This document shows, piece after piece, positions 1-6,693 of a stretch of 11,172 nucleotides of DNA (positions are counted from its first letter, which is position 1; each line of letters opens with the position of its first letter). Both the position numbers and the translations under genes were made by a program. Under the pieces are notes generated by a model. The model made no database searches. It saw nothing but the letters and a program-made list of their open reading frames with translations, and was not told where the DNA came from. Source of the stretch: DATKYK01 sp034430255 (GTDB lineage: Bacteria; Chloroflexota; Dehalococcoidia; E44-bin15); the NCBI GenBank assembly GCA_034430255.1, contig DAOUEU010000055.1, positions 1-11,172 on the forward strand, given 5' to 3'.

Positions 1-237
1 CGCCAGGCCGACGGCTGCCTCGGCAGCAGCGACCACCATAATAAAAATAACAAAGACCTGTCCGGTAATTAGATGGCTGTAGCGGGCGAAGGCTACCATG
101 GCGATATTCACCGCATTCAGCATTATCTCGATGCTCATAAGGATAACCACCGCATTTCTCTTTGCCAGCACTCCATAGAGCCCTATGGAGAAGAGGATTG
201 CCGAAAGGATCAGGAAATGCTCCAGGCCAACAGACAT
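1..237 (-). CDS. nuoK: NADH-quinone oxidoreductase subunit K (partial, 3' end outside window)
   Basis: This is the small three-helix membrane subunit of complex I, homologous to a piece of Mrp antiporters and part of the proton-pumping arm. The window holds the first 79 residues, from an ATG at 237; the remainder lies off the left edge. The start is supported by a GAGGGAG Shine-Dalgarno about 9 bases upstream. The protein opens MSVGLEHFLILSAILFSIGL, typical of NuoK, and carries both membrane glutamates of the family: Glu37 in the MSIEIMLNAVN stretch and Glu73 in VVAAAEAAVGLA. It follows nuoJ by 3 bp and closes the visible operon; nuoL, M and N would be expected next, outside the window. Identification is secure; only completeness is unknown. 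Confidence 0.95.
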   Translation of the reverse strand, partial: MSVGLEHFLILSAILFSIGLYGVLAKRNAVVILMSIEIMLNAVNIAMVAFARYSHLITGQVFVIFIMVVAAAEAAVGLA

Positions 238-240
238 CGT

Positions 241-735
241 CTATTTCTCCCTCACGAGCACTATAGCCCCGATTATCGCTGCCAGCAGAAGCGCTGCTGC
301 TATTTCAAAGGCGAGGATGAAGCCATCCACCTTGTTAAACAGGGCCTCTGCGATCGCCGATGTGGTGGGCTGGGTGGGAATCTCGGCGACGACATTCCAA
401 TCGGTATTCAACACCACAAAGAGCATGGTTATCAGAAAGAAAAGCCCTATCAGTAAGGCAGGGAGCCGTAGCCGCCCCTGGGGGCTGCCCCGCCGGCTCT
501 CTCTGGTAAGCATGATGGCGAAGATTATAAGCACCCCGATGGCCCCCACGTAGATGAGCACCTGTGCCCCGGCAAGGAAATCGGCGCTCAGGGTGATATA
601 TATTCCGGCCACGGTAAAGAAGCACAGCACCAGGCAAAGCGCGGCACGGAAGACATCGCGCAGTAGTACCACCGCCAGCGCCGCAACGACGCTCACAACG
701 GCTATAATCCAGAAGGCAATATCTATGCCAATCAC
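241..735 (-). CDS. nuoJ: NADH-quinone oxidoreductase subunit J
   Basis: NuoJ is a membrane subunit of complex I that contacts NuoA, NuoH and NuoK and shapes the channel linking quinone reduction to proton pumping. The 164-residue product has about five hydrophobic segments and the family signature AQVLIYVGAIGVLIIFAIML at roughly residues 57-76 (helix 3, which forms the pi-bulge in known structures). A soluble loop of about 30 residues lies between the fourth and fifth helices, and the protein ends in a charged VREK. The start is a GTG at 735-733 that overlaps the TGA stop of the upstream fusion gene in a GTGA junction, implying translational coupling. Length and order are normal for the family. 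Confidence 0.95.
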   Translation of the reverse strand: MIGIDIAFWIIAVVSVVAALAVVLLRDVFRAALCLVLCFFTVAGIYITLSADFLAGAQVLIYVGAIGVLIIFAIMLTRESRRGSPQGRLRLPALLIGLFFLITMLFVVLNTDWNVVAEIPTQPTTSAIAEALFNKVDGFILAFEIAAALLLAAIIGAIVLVREK

Positions 736-3700
736 GCCACCTTTTCCTTTTCTCTCTCCTCCTCAACCACCCGGTTATTGTCCAGTAGAAGTGCCTGTTT
801 GGGCAGGGCCGGCTCGATCTCGGGACGGGCATAGGCACTCGGCTGCTTCTCGGGGGATGGCAGTAGCGCCTCCTTATCCAGTTTCATATCATCCCGACGG
901 TAGCATGCTGCCTCGTAGACCCTGGATAGATAGAGCCGGTGGGCGGGACATGCCTCGATGCACAGGCCGCAGAATATACATTCTCCGAGGTCGATGTCAA
1001 ACCTTGCAACGCCGGTCGTACCCTCGGGGGTCTCCTGGGGTACTATCCTTATGACCCCGTAGGGACAGGCATTTTCGCACTGCCGGCACCATGCGCAGAA
1101 GCCACAGTTAAAGCACCTCTTGGCTTCCGCGATACACTCCTCTCGGGAGATGCCGAGGGCACACTCCGCGAACCCCTTGACCCTTTCCTTAACACTCATG
1201 TGTGACATTTTGACTCTCTCAGCTTCCTCATAATCGCTGATGTCCAGGTCCTCGAAGGCCACCCTTTCCATCGGTAGGATTTCCTCAGGTGTATCCACCT
1301 TCTCGCCTCTAAGATAGCAATCGATGGCAATGGCTGACTTGGCTCCATCTCCTATGGCCTCGACCACCGTCGCCGGCCCGCTCACCGCATCCCCGCAGGC
1401 GAATATGCCGGTTACGCTGGTAGCGTTGGTAACGGAGTCGACATCGAATGTATTCCGCTTTGTAGTCTCTGGGCCATTATCCTCTTTCAGGAAGTCGAGG
1501 TCGGTTCTCTGGCCAATGGCTGGGATTATCATGTCGACGTCGAGGACGAATTCTGACCCTTCGACCGGTACCGGGCGCCTCCTGCCGCTGGCATCTGGCT
1601 CTCCCAGCTCCATTTTGATGCACTCCATACCCGCTACCCTACCTCCCTCCCCGACTACCCTGACCGGTGCTGCCAGGTAATGGATAGTAATATTTTCCGC
1701 TATGGCGTCTTCTATCTCCTCTTCATCGGCGGGCATCTCCTGCCTCGACCGGCGGTAAACGATAAATACCTCTCGGGCACCGAGACGGAGGGCCGTCCTG
1801 GCAGCATCGATGGCCACGTTGCCGCCGCCGACAATAGCTATTTTGTTGCCAATCTTTACCTCTTTACCCAGGGCCGCATCACGCAGGAAGAGGACGCCGT
1901 GATATACCCCATCAAGGTCCTCCCCGGGGATATCCAGCTTCATGCTGGTATGGGCGCCGATTGCCAGCAGGATTGCCCTGTAGCCCTGCTGCTTGAGCGA
2001 TTCAATGGTCAGGCCATTCTTGCCGACGGGGCTGTTCAGCTTTATCTCGACACCGCATGCTTTGATATTATCGATTTCCTTCTGTAGAACTTTCTTGGGC
2101 AGGCGATATTCTGGAATGCCGACCCACAGCATACCACCGGGTACCGGAAGTGCTTCAAATACGGTCACTTCATAGCCCAGCCTGGCCAGGTCGCGGGCGG
2201 CTGTTAGGCCTCCGGGGCCGGAACCGATGATCGCCACCTTCTCATCCCTGGTTTTGGGGTATGGGACCACGCCTTCCCTGCCCACACTCAGCTCATAATC
2301 GGTCACGAAGCGTTTGATGTCGCGAATGGCAATCGGCTGATCAAAGCAGCCCCTATTACACGCCTTCTCACAGGGGTGAGTACAAACCCGGCCACAGGTG
2401 ATGGGGAAGGGATTGGTCTCCCTTATCAGCTCAACGGCCTCATTAAACCTTCCCTGAGAGGCATAGGCGACATATCCCTGCACATCCACGCTAGCGGGGC
2501 ACGCCGCAATGCAGGGAGCCCTTTTGCGCTCATCCCGTAAAAATCGTTGGCCCCGTGCCCGCCTGGAAACATTGAGCCGCTGCTCTGGATACTGGACCGT
2601 GATGGGGCTGCGTAAAAGATGCCTGAAGGTAAGAGCCATCCCCTTGGCAACACCTCGGCCGAAGTGCCTGAGGCTCACCCTCTCCCCGTAGACCCTGAAC
2701 ATACCTGACCACAGTATAATGAGTATGATGGCGACGGGGATGTTAATAAACATTAACCACCACGGGAACGAGTCCAAGACGACAACCTCAATCGCGGTGA
2801 TAAGGATATTTGCCAGTGCCAGTGGGAAGAGGAACTTCCAGGCGAACTCCATCAGCTGGTCCACCCTCAGCCGGGGCAGGGTGCTCCGTATCCACACTAG
2901 AGCCAGAAATACGAGGAGCACCTTGATCATGAACCACAGCGCCGCTGGCAGCAGTGGCCCGTTGCCTCCACCTAGGAAAAGGGTGGTCACGATAGCGGAA
3001 ACGGCGAAGGCATGGGCATATTCGCCAAGCATAATGAGGCCATACTTCATTCCGGAGTATTCCGTATGGAAGCCGGCGACGATCTCCGAATCTGCCTCCA
3101 GGAGGTCGAAGGGGCTGCGGTTGATCTCTGCGGCTGCTGCCAGGAAGAAGATCATTAAACCCAAGGGTTGCAGCAGAAGGAAGGGCACGGTCTGTGCCTC
3201 AACGATACTCACCATGGACATGGAGCCGGTTATTATGAGCACACCGACGATGGAGAGCACCAGTGGGATCTCATAGCTTACCATCTGGGCGACAGCGCGC
3301 ATGGCACCAAGCAGGGAGTATTTATTGCTTGAGCCCCACCCCGCCATAAAAATACCCACTACGCTCAGGGAGGATATCGCTATTATGTAAAGTATACCGA
3401 TATTAAGGTCGGCGATGAAAGCACCGTGGCCCCAGGGTATTATGGCGAAGATCATTAATATGGGAGTGAAGATTACTATGGGGGCTAGCCAGTGAACCCA
3501 TCGGTCCCCCAGGATGGGGATGATGTCCTCCTTCAGCAGTATCTTGATGGCATCTGCTACCGGTTGCAGGATGCCCTGTGGGCCTGCTCGATTGGGCCCC
3601 TGGCGAACCTGGAATCTTCCTATCCCTCTCCGCTCGATGTAAATAAAGGCCATTACCACGAGCAGGATAAAGGTGGAGAGGATGGCGAAGGCGATGACTA

Positions 3701-3773
3701 CGGGTATGAGGTAAGCTGCCCAACCGGGGATATAGCCCAGCAGCCAATCCTGGAACTGCTCGAGAACGCCCAC
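732..3773 (-). CDS. NuoH - NuoI fusion with an inserted GltD/NfnL-like FAD/NAD(P) oxidoreductase
   Basis: One uninterrupted frame of 1013 codons joins three proteins. Residues 1-358 are NuoH, the membrane subunit that docks the quinone site: multiple helices, QGPNRAGP at 58-65, EINRSPFD at 216-223 and EYSGMKY at 238-244. Residues 373-398 match the amphipathic start of NuoI, ending TVQYPE. NuoI is then broken by a GltD-like flavoprotein (about 412-880): iron-sulfur cysteines C421, C425, C460, C464, C468, C472; FAD fold GSGPGG at 517-522; NAD(P) fold GGGNVAIDAAR at 649-659 followed by YRRSRQEMPA; and a CGD FAD motif at 793-795. NuoI then resumes with its two 4Fe-4S motifs (C893, C896, C899, C903 and C932, C935, C938, C942) and the usual YRRDDMKLDKEALL end; residues 972-1013 are a charged tail. 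The start is taken as GTG at 3773, overlapping the nuoD stop (TAGTG), 7 bases after GAGGTGG; a TTG at 3797 is the alternative. The nuoE, F and G genes normally found here are missing. The domains are certain; electron entry from NAD(P)H is inference. Confidence 0.93.
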   Translation of the reverse strand: MGVLEQFQDWLLGYIPGWAAYLIPVVIAFAILSTFILLVVMAFIYIERRGIGRFQVRQGPNRAGPQGILQPVADAIKILLKEDIIPILGDRWVHWLAPIVIFTPILMIFAIIPWGHGAFIADLNIGILYIIAISSLSVVGIFMAGWGSSNKYSLLGAMRAVAQMVSYEIPLVLSIVGVLIITGSMSMVSIVEAQTVPFLLLQPLGLMIFFLAAAAEINRSPFDLLEADSEIVAGFHTEYSGMKYGLIMLGEYAHAFAVSAIVTTLFLGGGNGPLLPAALWFMIKVLLVFLALVWIRSTLPRLRVDQLMEFAWKFLFPLALANILITAIEVVVLDSFPWWLMFINIPVAIILIILWSGMFRVYGERVSLRHFGRGVAKGMALTFRHLLRSPITVQYPEQRLNVSRRARGQRFLRDERKRAPCIAACPASVDVQGYVAYASQGRFNEAVELIRETNPFPITCGRVCTHPCEKACNRGCFDQPIAIRDIKRFVTDYELSVGREGVVPYPKTRDEKVAIIGSGPGGLTAARDLARLGYEVTVFEALPVPGGMLWVGIPEYRLPKKVLQKEIDNIKACGVEIKLNSPVGKNGLTIESLKQQGYRAILLAIGAHTSMKLDIPGEDLDGVYHGVLFLRDAALGKEVKIGNKIAIVGGGNVAIDAARTALRLGAREVFIVYRRSRQEMPADEEEIEDAIAENITIHYLAAPVRVVGEGGRVAGMECIKMELGEPDASGRRRPVPVEGSEFVLDVDMIIPAIGQRTDLDFLKEDNGPETTKRNTFDVDSVTNATSVTGIFACGDAVSGPATVVEAIGDGAKSAIAIDCYLRGEKVDTPEEILPMERVAFEDLDISDYEEAERVKMSHMSVKERVKGFAECALGISREECIAEAKRCFNCGFCAWCRQCENACPYGVIRIVPQETPEGTTGVARFDIDLGECIFCGLCIEACPAHRLYLSRVYEAACYRRDDMKLDKEALLPSPEKQPSAYARPEIEPALPKQALLLDNNRVVEEEREKEKVA

Positions 3774-4876
3774 TAGCGGTCCACCTCGCCCATGCAAATA
3801 TCAATGCTGCCAAAGGTGATTATGGCATCTGCCAGCTTCCATCCGATAATCATATCGCGGAGTACGGTGAGATTAATTAGTGTTGGGGGCCGCACCTTGA
3901 AACGGTAGGGTTTAGCGGAGCCATCGCTCACCAGATAAAAGCCCAGCTCTCCCTTGGGGCCCTCCACCCTGCCGTAGGCTTCCCCTTTAGGCGGCCTGAA
4001 TGTCGGCGATACCCTGGTACGTACCTCCCCTTGGGGAATCCGCTCCATAGCCTGCTCGATAATGCGCACGCTCTGCTTAATCTCCTCTATCTTAATCCGG
4101 TACCGGTCGTAGTTATCGCCGTTGGTGCCGGTGGGGATGTCGAAATCGAACCGGTCGTAAATGGAGTAGGGATCGGCCTTGCGCAGGTCCCACTTCACCC
4201 CGCTGGCACGCAGCACCGGTCCGGCTGTCGAAGCATTGATTGCCTTGTCCGCGGGTAGAATGCCCACTCCTTTGGCGCGGGCAAGTACCACCTCGTTCTC
4301 GGCAAGAAGCTGGTCGTATTCATTGATATAGCGGGGCATCTCACCGATAAACCGCTTCAGCGCCGGCATAAACTCCTGAGGGATATCGTGGCTAACCCCA
4401 CCGAAGCGCATATAGTTATAGGTCAGACGCTGCCCGCATGCCATCTCAAAGAGGTCCAGGATCTTTTCCCGCTCGCGTAACATATAAAGGACCGGCGTCA
4501 TGAAGGCCCCCATGTCGTTCAGGAAAAATCCCACTCCCATGAGGTGACTGGCAATCCGCATAAGCTCGGCCATTATTATTCTGATATATTCTGCCCGCTC
4601 GGGGACCTCGATACCTGCAAGCTTCTCCACCGCTAGCACGTAGGCAAAGTTATTGGACATCGAGGCTAGGTAGTCCAGCCTATCGGTAAAGGGGATATTC
4701 TGCAGATAGGTTTTGTGCTCTGCGAGCTTCTCGATTCCGCGGTGGAGGTAGCCAAAGATGGGCTCCATATCGACGATCACCTCGCCATCGAAGGTGACCC
4801 TCATCCGAAACACCCCGTGGGTTGAGGGGTGCTGCGGCCCTATATTAATGGTGACTGGCTCGGTCTTAAGCGTCAT
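3773..4876 (-). CDS. nuoD: NADH-quinone oxidoreductase subunit D (49 kDa)
   Basis: NuoD is the hydrogenase-large-subunit relative of complex I. Together with NuoB it forms the quinone-binding cavity near cluster N2. The 367-residue product starts MTLKTEPVT and has the family landmarks: GPQHPSTHGVFRM near residues 13-25 (quinone head-group His), GYLHRGIEKLAE, the RFGGVSHDIP stretch, and the FGSIDICMGEVDR ending. The hydrogenase nickel-binding cysteines are absent, as expected for complex I rather than a hydrogenase. The ATG at 4876 is chosen because AGGGAG stands just before it and conserved sequence begins soon after; an in-frame GTG at 4903 would overlap nuoC. The gene lies 10 bp after nuoC, and its stop overlaps the next start by one base. 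It is not fused to NuoC, unlike in Escherichia coli. Confidence 0.97.
   Translation of the reverse strand: MTLKTEPVTINIGPQHPSTHGVFRMRVTFDGEVIVDMEPIFGYLHRGIEKLAEHKTYLQNIPFTDRLDYLASMSNNFAYVLAVEKLAGIEVPERAEYIRIIMAELMRIASHLMGVGFFLNDMGAFMTPVLYMLREREKILDLFEMACGQRLTYNYMRFGGVSHDIPQEFMPALKRFIGEMPRYINEYDQLLAENEVVLARAKGVGILPADKAINASTAGPVLRASGVKWDLRKADPYSIYDRFDFDIPTGTNGDNYDRYRIKIEEIKQSVRIIEQAMERIPQGEVRTRVSPTFRPPKGEAYGRVEGPKGELGFYLVSDGSAKPYRFKVRPPTLINLTVLRDMIIGWKLADAIITFGSIDICMGEVDR
3781..3787 (-). promoter_or_regulatory. Shine-Dalgarno of the NuoH-NuoI fusion
   Basis: On the minus strand this reads GAGGTGG, ending 7 bases before the GTG at 3773. It lies inside the end of nuoD and decides in favour of the GTG start at 3773 over the upstream TTG at 3797. 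The resulting TAGTG stop-start overlap suggests coupled translation. Confidence 0.7.
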
Positions 4877-4886
4877 TTGCTCCCTG

Positions 4887-5351
4887 CTACGTCGCTTTCC
4901 CACCGCCCGGCACGTCTATAATAAAATCCTTTCTCAGAGGATGCCCCTTGAACCCATCCCAGAGGAAGATTCGCTTCATGTTTGGGTGTCCTTCAAAGGA
5001 GATGCCCATGAGGTCATAGATCTCGCGCTCCTGAAAATCGGCCCCCTGCCACAGGCTGACCACCGAGGGCAGCCTGGGATTTTCGCGCTCATCGCACTTA
5101 GTTTTTAAAACTAAACTGTAGTTGTTTGTGATGGAGGTGAAGTGATAAATCAATTCGAAATAGTCGATGTAATCGACGGCGACGATGCTGTTGAGATAAT
5201 CGAGGTTGAGTCTCTCTTTGATAAAGCGCGCAACGTCAAGAAGCGCTTCGCTTCGGACGAAAACGGTGGTTTCGTCTGAGCCGGTGATAGCGTCGGGGAA
5301 ATGTTCCCCTATTTGCTTAGCGACCTCTATACCGGAAAGCGGCTTAGTCAT
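4887..5351 (-). CDS. nuoC: NADH-quinone oxidoreductase subunit C (30 kDa)
   Basis: NuoC is a soluble scaffold subunit of the peripheral arm that packs against NuoD and NuoI and carries no cofactor. The 154-residue product ends with the clear family signature ADFQEREIYDLMGISFEGHP followed by KRIFLWDGFKGHPLRKDF (about residues 104-143). The N-terminal half is the usual alpha/beta domain with the YHFTSI strand. The ATG at 5351 is preceded only by a weak AAGAAAT element; the gene starts 4 bp after the nuoB stop and is probably coupled to it. Length is normal for a stand-alone NuoC. Confidence 0.96.
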   Translation of the reverse strand: MTKPLSGIEVAKQIGEHFPDAITGSDETTVFVRSEALLDVARFIKERLNLDYLNSIVAVDYIDYFELIYHFTSITNNYSLVLKTKCDERENPRLPSVVSLWQGADFQEREIYDLMGISFEGHPNMKRIFLWDGFKGHPLRKDFIIDVPGGGKAT

Positions 5352-5355
5352 TCTG

Positions 5356-5928
5356 CTATTTCTTAATAAGTTTGTCTTTCAAGACCTTGCGATGCAGCTC
5401 CATGAACCCGTGGAGCAGGCCCTCGGGGCGCGGTGGACAGCCGGGGATATAGACGTCCACTGGGACGATAAGGTTTAATCCAGGAACCACGCTATAGGAG
5501 CCACGAAATGCTCCACCGCTGATAGTACAGGCCCCCATGGCTATAACCCACTTCGGCTCGGCCATCTGGTCATAGATTCGCCTCAGGGCTGGAGCCATCT
5601 TCCAGGTGAGCGTACCAGCAACAAGCATCAGGTCGGCCTGGCGTGGGGAGAAGCGAAAGACCTCCATACCGAATCGAGAAAAATCATAGCGCGAAGCAGC
5701 TGCACAGATCATCTCGAAGGCGCAGCAGGCGAGCCCTAAGAGAACCGGCCAGACGGAGTAGCGCTTCCCCCAGTCTATGATGTGCTCGGTTGAGGTAAGC
5801 ATTACATTGCGCTTAAGCTCTTCACTCAGCCAATCAACCGGATCGGGATAGGGCTCCCTTGAAGCTGCGATGAGCGCCTCTATTTCCTTGCCCTCCTTCT
5901 TATCCAGCTCGCTGCTTACATAGGGCAT
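5356..5928 (-). CDS. nuoB: NADH-quinone oxidoreductase subunit B (PSST)
   Basis: NuoB holds cluster N2, the last iron-sulfur centre before quinone. Counting from the ATG at 5928 (190 residues), the four N2 ligands are C68 and C69 (GLACCAFEM), C134 (MGACTISGG) and C164 (PGCPPRPE). The RFGMEVFRFSPRQADLMLVAG block and DQMAEPKWVIAMGAC also match the family. An in-frame GTG at 5961 would overlap nuoA by 31 bp; the ATG at 5928, two bases after the nuoA TAG and preceded by a GGA, is preferred, although the extra N-terminal residues cannot be excluded. A charged N-terminal stretch of about 30 residues (PDPVDWLSEELKRN at its end) precedes the core, as in several bacterial NuoB proteins. Confidence 0.96.
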   Translation of the reverse strand: MPYVSSELDKKEGKEIEALIAASREPYPDPVDWLSEELKRNVMLTSTEHIIDWGKRYSVWPVLLGLACCAFEMICAAASRYDFSRFGMEVFRFSPRQADLMLVAGTLTWKMAPALRRIYDQMAEPKWVIAMGACTISGGAFRGSYSVVPGLNLIVPVDVYIPGCPPRPEGLLHGFMELHRKVLKDKLIKK

Positions 5929-5930
5929 CT

Positions 5931-6302
5931 CTATTTCCACTTCAGAACTCCCTTTTTCCACGCATAGATAAAACCGACCACGAGGATCAGCACGAATGCC
6001 AGCATCTCCACCAGACCGAAGAGCTCAAGCTGCTTTAGCTCCACTGCCCAGGGATAGAGAAAGACAACCTGTATATCGAAGATTACAAAGAGCAGGGCAA
6101 AGAAATAATAGCGGAAGTTGAATTGAACCTGGGATTTACCTATCGTTTCCATGCCGCACTCATAGGTGGTGTACTTCGTGGGGTTGGGCTTGTGGGGGAC
6201 GATGTGGAGAAGCCTGAGGGTAACGGGTATTAGGATCATTGAGGCGGTAAAACCAAGAGCAGCAATGAGGAAAATTCCAATGTAACCGAAGTCACCTAGC
6301 AA
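5931..6302 (-). CDS. nuoA: NADH-quinone oxidoreductase subunit A
   Basis: NuoA is a three-helix membrane subunit at the junction of the two arms, and its first loop covers the quinone entrance. The 123-residue product has the loop motif KYTTYECGMETIG (residues 43-55) and the second-helix motif YFFALLFVIFDIQVVFLYPWA. The start is a TTG at 6302, made convincing by GGAGG eight bases upstream. It is the first gene of the minus-strand operon, about 50 bases downstream of a strong predicted promoter. One oddity: the second-helix motif reads Asp76-Ile-Gln78, whereas most family members have Asp-x-Glu there. Identity is secure. Confidence 0.95.
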   Translation of the reverse strand: MLGDFGYIGIFLIAALGFTASMILIPVTLRLLHIVPHKPNPTKYTTYECGMETIGKSQVQFNFRYYFFALLFVIFDIQVVFLYPWAVELKQLELFGLVEMLAFVLILVVGFIYAWKKGVLKWK

Positions 6303-6310
6303 GTATTCCC

Positions 6311-6315
6311 CCTCC
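6311..6315 (-). promoter_or_regulatory. Shine-Dalgarno of nuoA
   Basis: On the minus strand this reads GGAGG, followed by 8 bases and then TTG at 6302. It supports the non-ATG start of nuoA, since no ATG is available at the conserved N-terminus. Confidence 0.7.
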
Positions 6316-6358
6316 GAGTTAGTTTTAAAACCTGCAGTATTTTACAATAACTTTTGGA

Positions 6359-6387
6359 ATTATACAACATGTCATTTTTGTTGTAAA
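6359..6387 (-). promoter_or_regulatory. Sigma70-type promoter of the nuo operon
   Basis: The minus strand reads TTTACA at 6387-6382, a 17-base spacer, and a perfect TATAAT at 6364-6359. Expected transcription start is near 6352, leaving a leader of about 50 bases before nuoA. This is the only near-consensus promoter seen upstream of the seven nuo genes, so it probably drives the whole cluster. A dyad lies between the two boxes. Confidence 0.75.
6363..6385. promoter_or_regulatory. Candidate operator: TACAACA-N9-TGTTGTA dyad in the nuo promoter
   Basis: A perfect 7-base inverted repeat with half-site centres 16 bp apart fills the spacer between the -35 and -10 boxes and overlaps both. Its position is that of a repressor or MerR-type activator site. 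The half-site does not match the Rex (TTGTG) or FNR (TTGAT) consensus as I know them, so no regulator is named. Confidence 0.4.
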
Positions 6388-6505
6388 GTGAAAAAAAGCA
6401 CAAATTATAAAGATCGGTCTACTCCTCGAGATTTCATACAATCCTATCGAAGGGGCTTGGTTACTGCTCCAGCCTAGCCTGCTTTTACCTCACCTACCTA
6501 TGAGC

Positions 6506-6529
6506 TTAAAAATCGTACAGGATTTTTAA
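6506..6529. repeat. Perfect inverted repeat TTAAAAATC-N6-GATTTTTAA
   Basis: Two 9-base arms are exact reverse complements around GTACAG. It lies about 25 bp upstream of the candidate fdh -35 box, so it could be an operator for a regulator of the fdh promoter. It is too AT-rich to be a good terminator. Confidence 0.45.
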
Positions 6530-6553
6530 ACACAACCTAGAGCCTACCAATTG

Positions 6554-6582
6554 TTGACATGGATTAATTGAGGTGATAAATT
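6554..6582 (+). promoter_or_regulatory. Possible sigma70 promoter toward fdhA
   Basis: A perfect TTGACA at 6554-6559 is followed after 17 bases by TAAATT (4 of 6 matches to TATAAT). The start would fall near 6589, on a CTATAT-GGG-ATATAG dyad (6584-6598). The -10 box is weak, and the leader to fdhA would be about 500 bases with a terminator-like hairpin inside it. Confidence 0.35.
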
Positions 6583-6658
6583 ACTATATGGGATATAGAG
6601 GGCTAACGGGGTTAAATTTTAAAATTATAGTAGATGATTCTCGGTTGATCTCGAAAAG

Positions 6659-6693
6659 GTGGCTGATTGTTCTATGCTATCGGCTACTTTTTT
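6659..6693 (+). terminator. Rho-independent terminator or attenuator upstream of fdhA
   Basis: GTGGCTGAT at 6659-6667 pairs with ATCGGCTAC at 6679-6687 (nine pairs, two of them G-U) around an 11-base loop, followed directly by six T. The AAAAG before the stem can pair with the start of the T run. No plus-strand gene ends here, so it either stops a short leader transcript from the 6554 promoter or insulates fdhAB. Confidence 0.5.

Noticed and set aside
335..1054. Long frames overlapping nuoJ and the end of the fusion gene on other frames and strand
   Set aside because: Arginine/proline-rich shadow translations of clear genes without starts or homology.
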